A DNA stretch of 9,013 nt from an uncultured candidate division WPS-2 bacterium (GTDB lineage Bacteria; Vulcanimicrobiota; Vulcanimicrobiia; Vulcanimicrobiales; Vulcanimicrobiaceae), in assembly GCA_937927945.1 (NCBI GenBank), contig CALEYW010000054.1:1-9013 (forward strand). Direction: 5' to 3'. The notes under the pieces were generated by a model. It saw only the letters and a program-made list of their open reading frames with translations, had not been told where the DNA came from and searched no databases. This document shows, in pieces, positions 6,074 to 9,013 of this stretch; the stretch's first letter is position 1; each line of letters opens with the position of its first letter. The position numbers and the translations under genes were made by a program.

Positions 6074-7740
6074 CGCCGACATTCCGGGTCGCCTGGTCGA
6101 TGCCACACGTCCACACCGTCAGTGATGCGCGAGCCGCCGACGGGCCTGCCGCAGTTCTTGCACTTCGGCGCCTGCGGCCTCGCTTCCGCGACCGCGTTGC
6201 GATAGATCGCCATGATGTCGCCGGCGCTCTCGATTGCCGCTTGCGGTTCCGATTGCACTGGCGACGGCACAAGCGACGTGATCGCCGGCTTGTCGTCTGC
6301 GGGCGCTGCGTTCACGACGATTGCGCTGTCACGGTAATAGTCGATCCATCCTTCGGCCGTGGAGTCGATCAAGAGCTCGGTGAGCGCCCAAACAAGCGCG
6401 TCCATTCGGTCGGGCGAATAGCCCGCGGTCTTCGGGTCGAAGTCGGACGTGAACGCGCACATCTGATCTTCAAGCACGGCGAACATGCCGACGTGATGCA
6501 CGATGCCTTTTTCGTACAGCGCGGACGCGGGCTCGGCGCGGATGACCTTGCCACGAGAAGCGTGCACCGCCCGATACGCAATGTTGGGATCGACCACGCG
6601 CAACGTGGCCTCGACCATCTCGCCGCCGTTGTTGACCTCCGCGACGATGCGATCGGCGCGCCTCGCCTTGAAGATGGCGATCGCCTGGTTGGCCCAGCCC
6701 GGCCGGGTCGCATCGGACGACGACGGCGGATACTGCCCCGAGCCGTCTTCGAGCACGTAAGCGTGACGATCGGCGCCGAGGCCTGCGGCGATGATGCCGG
6801 TTTCGTCGGCGTCCTCTCCGCTCGATGCCGCTGGATCAATCGCGACCACGACGCGAGTAAGTTGCGGGACCTGCGCCGGCCGAACCCGCAGCGCCTCGAT
6901 GCGCCCGCGCGTCCAGAGTGAGCCGGGCACGTCTTCGAGCAATTCGGCGCGGAGCTCTTGGCGGCCGAGACGCGTGCCCTCGTATTTCGCGACCACGCGG
7001 GCGATGAACTTCGGCGCGAGGTTGCCGATGTTTTCGTACGTGGTGCCGACGGTCTTGACCGTGCCGGGATCGGCGACGATGTCCTTAAGCGCCTTGATCG
7101 GTTTCGGTGTCGTGGTGATGCAGATTTGCGGCTCGTCGCCGATGCGCAATCCGAGTTCGAGGTTGTCCCAGGTGTCTTGCAGATAGCGCCACTTCGCGAG
7201 CTCGTCGCACCACGCGGCGCCGTGTTGCGGACCGCGAAGTTCGTCAGGCTCGGTCGCGTTGTAGAGCGAGGCAACGGCGCCGTTCGGCCAGATGAGCCGT
7301 TTCAGCGACGGGTTGTAAGTCGGTCGAAACGCCTTCGGGTGCACCTGCAGAATGCCGCTGCCTTCGTCGGCACCGAGACCGTCGCCGACCATGACCTTGC
7401 GGGTATCGGCCGCCGTCTCGCCAACGAGCGCCAGGTGTCGGCATCGTCCGCGACCGAGCGGCGACGTACCGCACATGAGGTTGCGCACCCATTCGGCGCC
7501 GGAGCGCGTCTTGCCGAAGCCGCGGCCGGCGAGGATGAGCCACACCGACCACTTGCCGTCAGGTGCAAGCTGGTTGCGCCGCGCCCAAAACGACCAGTCG
7601 AATTCAAGCTGTTCGAGGTCTTCGTCACTGAGCGTTTGCAGGTGCTGTTGTCGCTCCTGCGGCGGCAGCGATGCCAGCAACTCGGCTCGCGATGCGTTCG
7701 GCGATAGAATCGAGCTTTCGATTGACACGTTCGCGAGCAC
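6070..7740 (-). CDS. terL: Terminase large subunit, ATPase and nuclease
   Basis: This motor docks on the portal, drives DNA packaging with ATP and cuts the concatemer. Start GTG 7740 is chosen because GAGGTG lies 4 bases upstream; GTG 7767 and TTG 7680 are possible. No in-frame ATG precedes the ATPase motif. In the 556-residue product, Walker A is AGRGFGKT (71-78), Walker B ends in AAWCDE (175-180), and ITTTPKP (208-214) is the coupling motif. The RNase H-like nuclease half has VVVAIDPAASSGEDADETG (Asp302), IVAEVNNGGEM (Glu368) and SPDRMDALVWAL (Asp447), which fit the metal-binding acidic residues. The C-terminus carries an extra CKNCGRPVGG...WHRPGDPEC segment (527-554), possibly a small zinc knuckle. 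The gene overlaps the small terminase by 116 bases and couples to the portal through ATGA. Confidence 0.93.
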   Translation of the reverse strand: MLANVSIESSILSPNASRAELLASLPPQERQQHLQTLSDEDLEQLEFDWSFWARRNQLAPDGKWSVWLILAGRGFGKTRSGAEWVRNLMCGTSPLGRGRCRHLALVGETAADTRKVMVGDGLGADEGSGILQVHPKAFRPTYNPSLKRLIWPNGAVASLYNATEPDELRGPQHGAAWCDELAKWRYLQDTWDNLELGLRIGDEPQICITTTPKPIKALKDIVADPGTVKTVGTTYENIGNLAPKFIARVVAKYEGTRLGRQELRAELLEDVPGSLWTRGRIEALRVRPAQVPQLTRVVVAIDPAASSGEDADETGIIAAGLGADRHAYVLEDGSGQYPPSSSDATRPGWANQAIAIFKARRADRIVAEVNNGGEMVEATLRVVDPNIAYRAVHASRGKVIRAEPASALYEKGIVHHVGMFAVLEDQMCAFTSDFDPKTAGYSPDRMDALVWALTELLIDSTAEGWIDYYRDSAIVVNAAPADDKPAITSLVPSPVQSEPQAAIESAGDIMAIYRNAVAEARPQAPKCKNCGRPVGGSRITDGVDVWHRPGDPECRR

Positions 7741-8134
7741 TCGACACCTCGACGGCGCTATCGACACGGCCGCTGTGTTCGACGGACGACTTGTTGGTCA
7801 TGCCGAGCCAATTGACGGCGAGGAATTGCGCCATCGAAACGCCGGCCGAATTCATCAACTTCGATTGCTTGACCATCTGCAGGCGGAGCCTCGCCTTGCC
7901 GACGTTGACGCCGTTCTGCCAGGCCTCGTGATACTCCGGCTCTTTGAGGCGTCGCTTGATCGTGCGCGCGTCGATTGCATCGCCGCCAAGGTTTTCGGAT
8001 TGGCGAGTAATCATCGCCGCGATCTCGTCTATTGAAGCGCCAGCTTCCGCAAGCAACGCCAATAGTTGAAGATCAACTTCCTTTCGCGGTCTTCCTGCCT
8101 CACCTTTACTTGTCGAAGTCTCTGACGTTGCCAT
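7625..8134 (-). CDS. terS: Terminase small subunit
   Basis: 169 residues from ATG 8134, the first gene of the minus-strand operon. The small subunit recognises the packaging site on phage DNA and regulates the large subunit. Residues 20-70 look like a helix-turn-helix: VDLQLLALLAEAGASIDEIA, then DARTIKRRLKEPEYHEAWQN. These are followed by a long helix (GKARLRLQMVKQSKLM) and AQFLAVNWLGMTNKSSVEHSG, a combination typical of terminase small subunits with an N-terminal DNA-binding domain and a helical oligomerisation core. The C-terminus ends in an Arg-rich helix and a flexible Ala/Thr tail (AGIAAAAGATTAPANAQ), which overlaps the start of the large subunit gene. No strong ribosome site precedes the ATG (only GGA about 9 bases upstream). 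Immediate position before terL supports the call. Confidence 0.82.
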   Translation of the reverse strand: MATSETSTSKGEAGRPRKEVDLQLLALLAEAGASIDEIAAMITRQSENLGGDAIDARTIKRRLKEPEYHEAWQNGVNVGKARLRLQMVKQSKLMNSAGVSMAQFLAVNWLGMTNKSSVEHSGRVDSAVEVSSARERVNRKLDSIAERIASRVAGIAAAAGATTAPANAQ

Positions 8135-8227
8135 GTAGTTGTTCCGGACTTTTCCACTAGACTTCGTATTCTCTCGCGATTACCGGATTTTACTGATACG
8201 ATCACGACTCAGATCATGGGGAAGACT
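8135..8227. promoter_or_regulatory. Divergent intergenic region between terS and the radical SAM gene
   Basis: These 93 bases are noticeably richer in A/T than the rest of the window and separate divergent genes, so promoters for one or both should lie here, although terS could also be read from further upstream. I could not assign a convincing -35/-10 pair on either strand. A loose direct repeat is visible: CCGGACTTTTCCACT (8144-8158) and CCGGATTTTACT (8183-8194). It might be a repressor or activator site. The GGGGA at 8218-8222 is the probable ribosome site of the radical SAM gene. Confidence 0.35.
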
Positions 8228-9013
8228 ATGGCACTCGCACTTAACCCGGACGGCGTATCGGTGAAGGGCTGCTCGATCATCTACGGTCCGCGCGGACAGG
8301 CCGGCGAATACGCGCCGCTGTCCACGAACCCTTATCGCGGCTGCGGTCACAAGTGCGCCTACTGCTACGTGCCGGGCGTGCTGCACATGGACCGCAAAGA
8401 CTTCGATCGCGGCGCGGTGCCACGACCCGACTTCCTCGCGCTCTTGCGAAAGGACGCCGCGAAGTATCGTGAGCTCCGCGTCACGGCGCAAGTGATGTTC
8501 AGCTTCACCACCGATGTCTACAACCCATTCGACACCACGATCACGCGACGGTGCATCGAGACCTTGATTGAACACGGTCTCGCGTTTTGCGTCCTGACGA
8601 AGGGCGGCAGTCGCGCGCTCGCCGATGTAGATCTGTTCCGGCCGTCGCGAGATGCGTTCGCGAGCACGTTGACTTCGCTGGACGACGCGTTCTCCAAGAA
8701 GTGGGAGCGCGACGCTGCGTTGCCCGCCGATCGCATCGCTACGTTGCGCCGATTTCACGACCGCGGCATCTTCACATGGGTCTCGCTCGAGCCCACCCTT
8801 GATGTCGCGGCGTCAATCTCGATCGTCGAAGCCACGCACGGTTTCGTTGACCTCTTCAAGGTCGGACGCGCGAACTATGTTCCGACGATCACGAACGTTG
8901 TCGATTGGGAGGATTACACGCTGCGGATGATCGAAACGTTGCGGCGCGTGGGAGCAAAGCACTACATCAAGAAAGACCTGCAGCGGTATCTTCCGCCCGG
9001 TTATCCGAACCCG
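8228..9013 (+). CDS. Radical SAM protein, SplB-like group (3' part outside window)
   Basis: The frame is open from ATG 8228 to the window edge, giving 262 residues without the C-terminus. GGGGA lies 5 bases upstream of this ATG; an in-frame ATG at 8216 lacks a ribosome site. The [4Fe-4S]/S-adenosylmethionine motif is NPYRGCGHKCAYCYVPG, with Cys39, Cys43 and Cys46 in CxxxCxxC spacing. Further family-like segments are MFSFTTDVYNPFD (about 90-102), FCVLTKGGSRALADVDL (120-136), WVSLEPTLD (184-192) and FKVGRANYVP (210-219). Together these fit the SplB-like radical SAM group (spore photoproduct lyase and relatives), whose phage members have unknown substrates. It faces away from the packaging operon, so it is a separate transcription unit, perhaps an accessory gene. 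DNA or nucleotide modification or repair is possible, but nothing here identifies the substrate. Confidence 0.85.
   Translation, partial: MALALNPDGVSVKGCSIIYGPRGQAGEYAPLSTNPYRGCGHKCAYCYVPGVLHMDRKDFDRGAVPRPDFLALLRKDAAKYRELRVTAQVMFSFTTDVYNPFDTTITRRCIETLIEHGLAFCVLTKGGSRALADVDLFRPSRDAFASTLTSLDDAFSKKWERDAALPADRIATLRRFHDRGIFTWVSLEPTLDVAASISIVEATHGFVDLFKVGRANYVPTITNVVDWEDYTLRMIETLRRVGAKHYIKKDLQRYLPPGYPNP

Noticed and set aside
5126..6921. Two overlapping plus-strand open frames of 285 and 347 residues
   Set aside because: Both are antisense to portal and large terminase, with Arg-rich text and no domain or ribosome site; shadow frames.
8180..8758. 192-residue minus-strand open frame
   Set aside because: It is antisense to the radical SAM gene, which carries the cluster motif and a good ribosome site.
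1..9013. CRISPR arrays, tRNA genes, insertion sequences, attachment sites
   Set aside because: I looked on both strands and saw no spaced repeats, cloverleaf-like segment, transposase or terminal repeats.

Overview
The window is a GC-rich stretch of a tailed-phage (Caudoviricetes, HK97-type head) genome or prophage. Third codon positions are strongly G/C, which also creates many long but false antisense reading frames. Gene families and composition suggest a proteobacterial host, perhaps an alphaproteobacterium, but this is only an inference. No integrase, repressor, attachment site or host gene is visible, so free phage and prophage cannot be told apart.

Almost everything is one minus-strand DNA-packaging and head-morphogenesis operon, read from about 8134 down to 1. 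The order is: small terminase (8134-7625), large terminase (7740-6070), portal (6073-4295), a MuF-like minor head protein in another frame (4494-3697), a small beta-rich probable head decoration or fibre protein (3645-3103), an XkdF-like prohead protease carrying an alpha-helical scaffold-like C-terminus (3039-1051), a hairpin resembling a terminator (999-1022), and the major capsid protein (973 to beyond position 1). The terminases bind and cut DNA and pump it through the portal. The minor head protein associates with the portal. The protease/scaffold and capsid protein build and mature the shell, and the small beta-rich protein probably decorates it. The genes overlap or nearly abut, which fits co-transcription and translational coupling.

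At the right edge a divergent plus-strand gene (8228 to beyond 9013) encodes a radical SAM protein of the spore-photoproduct-lyase-like (SplB-like) group with a CxxxCxxC cluster motif. The 93 bases between it and the small terminase must hold the start of any divergent transcription.

The most notable feature is the portal/minor-head junction. The MuF-like frame is open for 265 codons but has no ATG, GTG or TTG in its first 148 codons, and it overlaps the end of the portal frame by about 200 bases. In related phages the two domains are, to my recollection, often one polypeptide. Here they would need a +1 frameshift, which could be programmed recoding, a mutation, or a sequence error. I see no wholly new system beyond this. 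The other points of interest are a capsid with an inserted beta domain, a His-rich protease/scaffold fusion, a Cys-rich tail on the large terminase, and the terminator-like hairpin immediately before the capsid gene.
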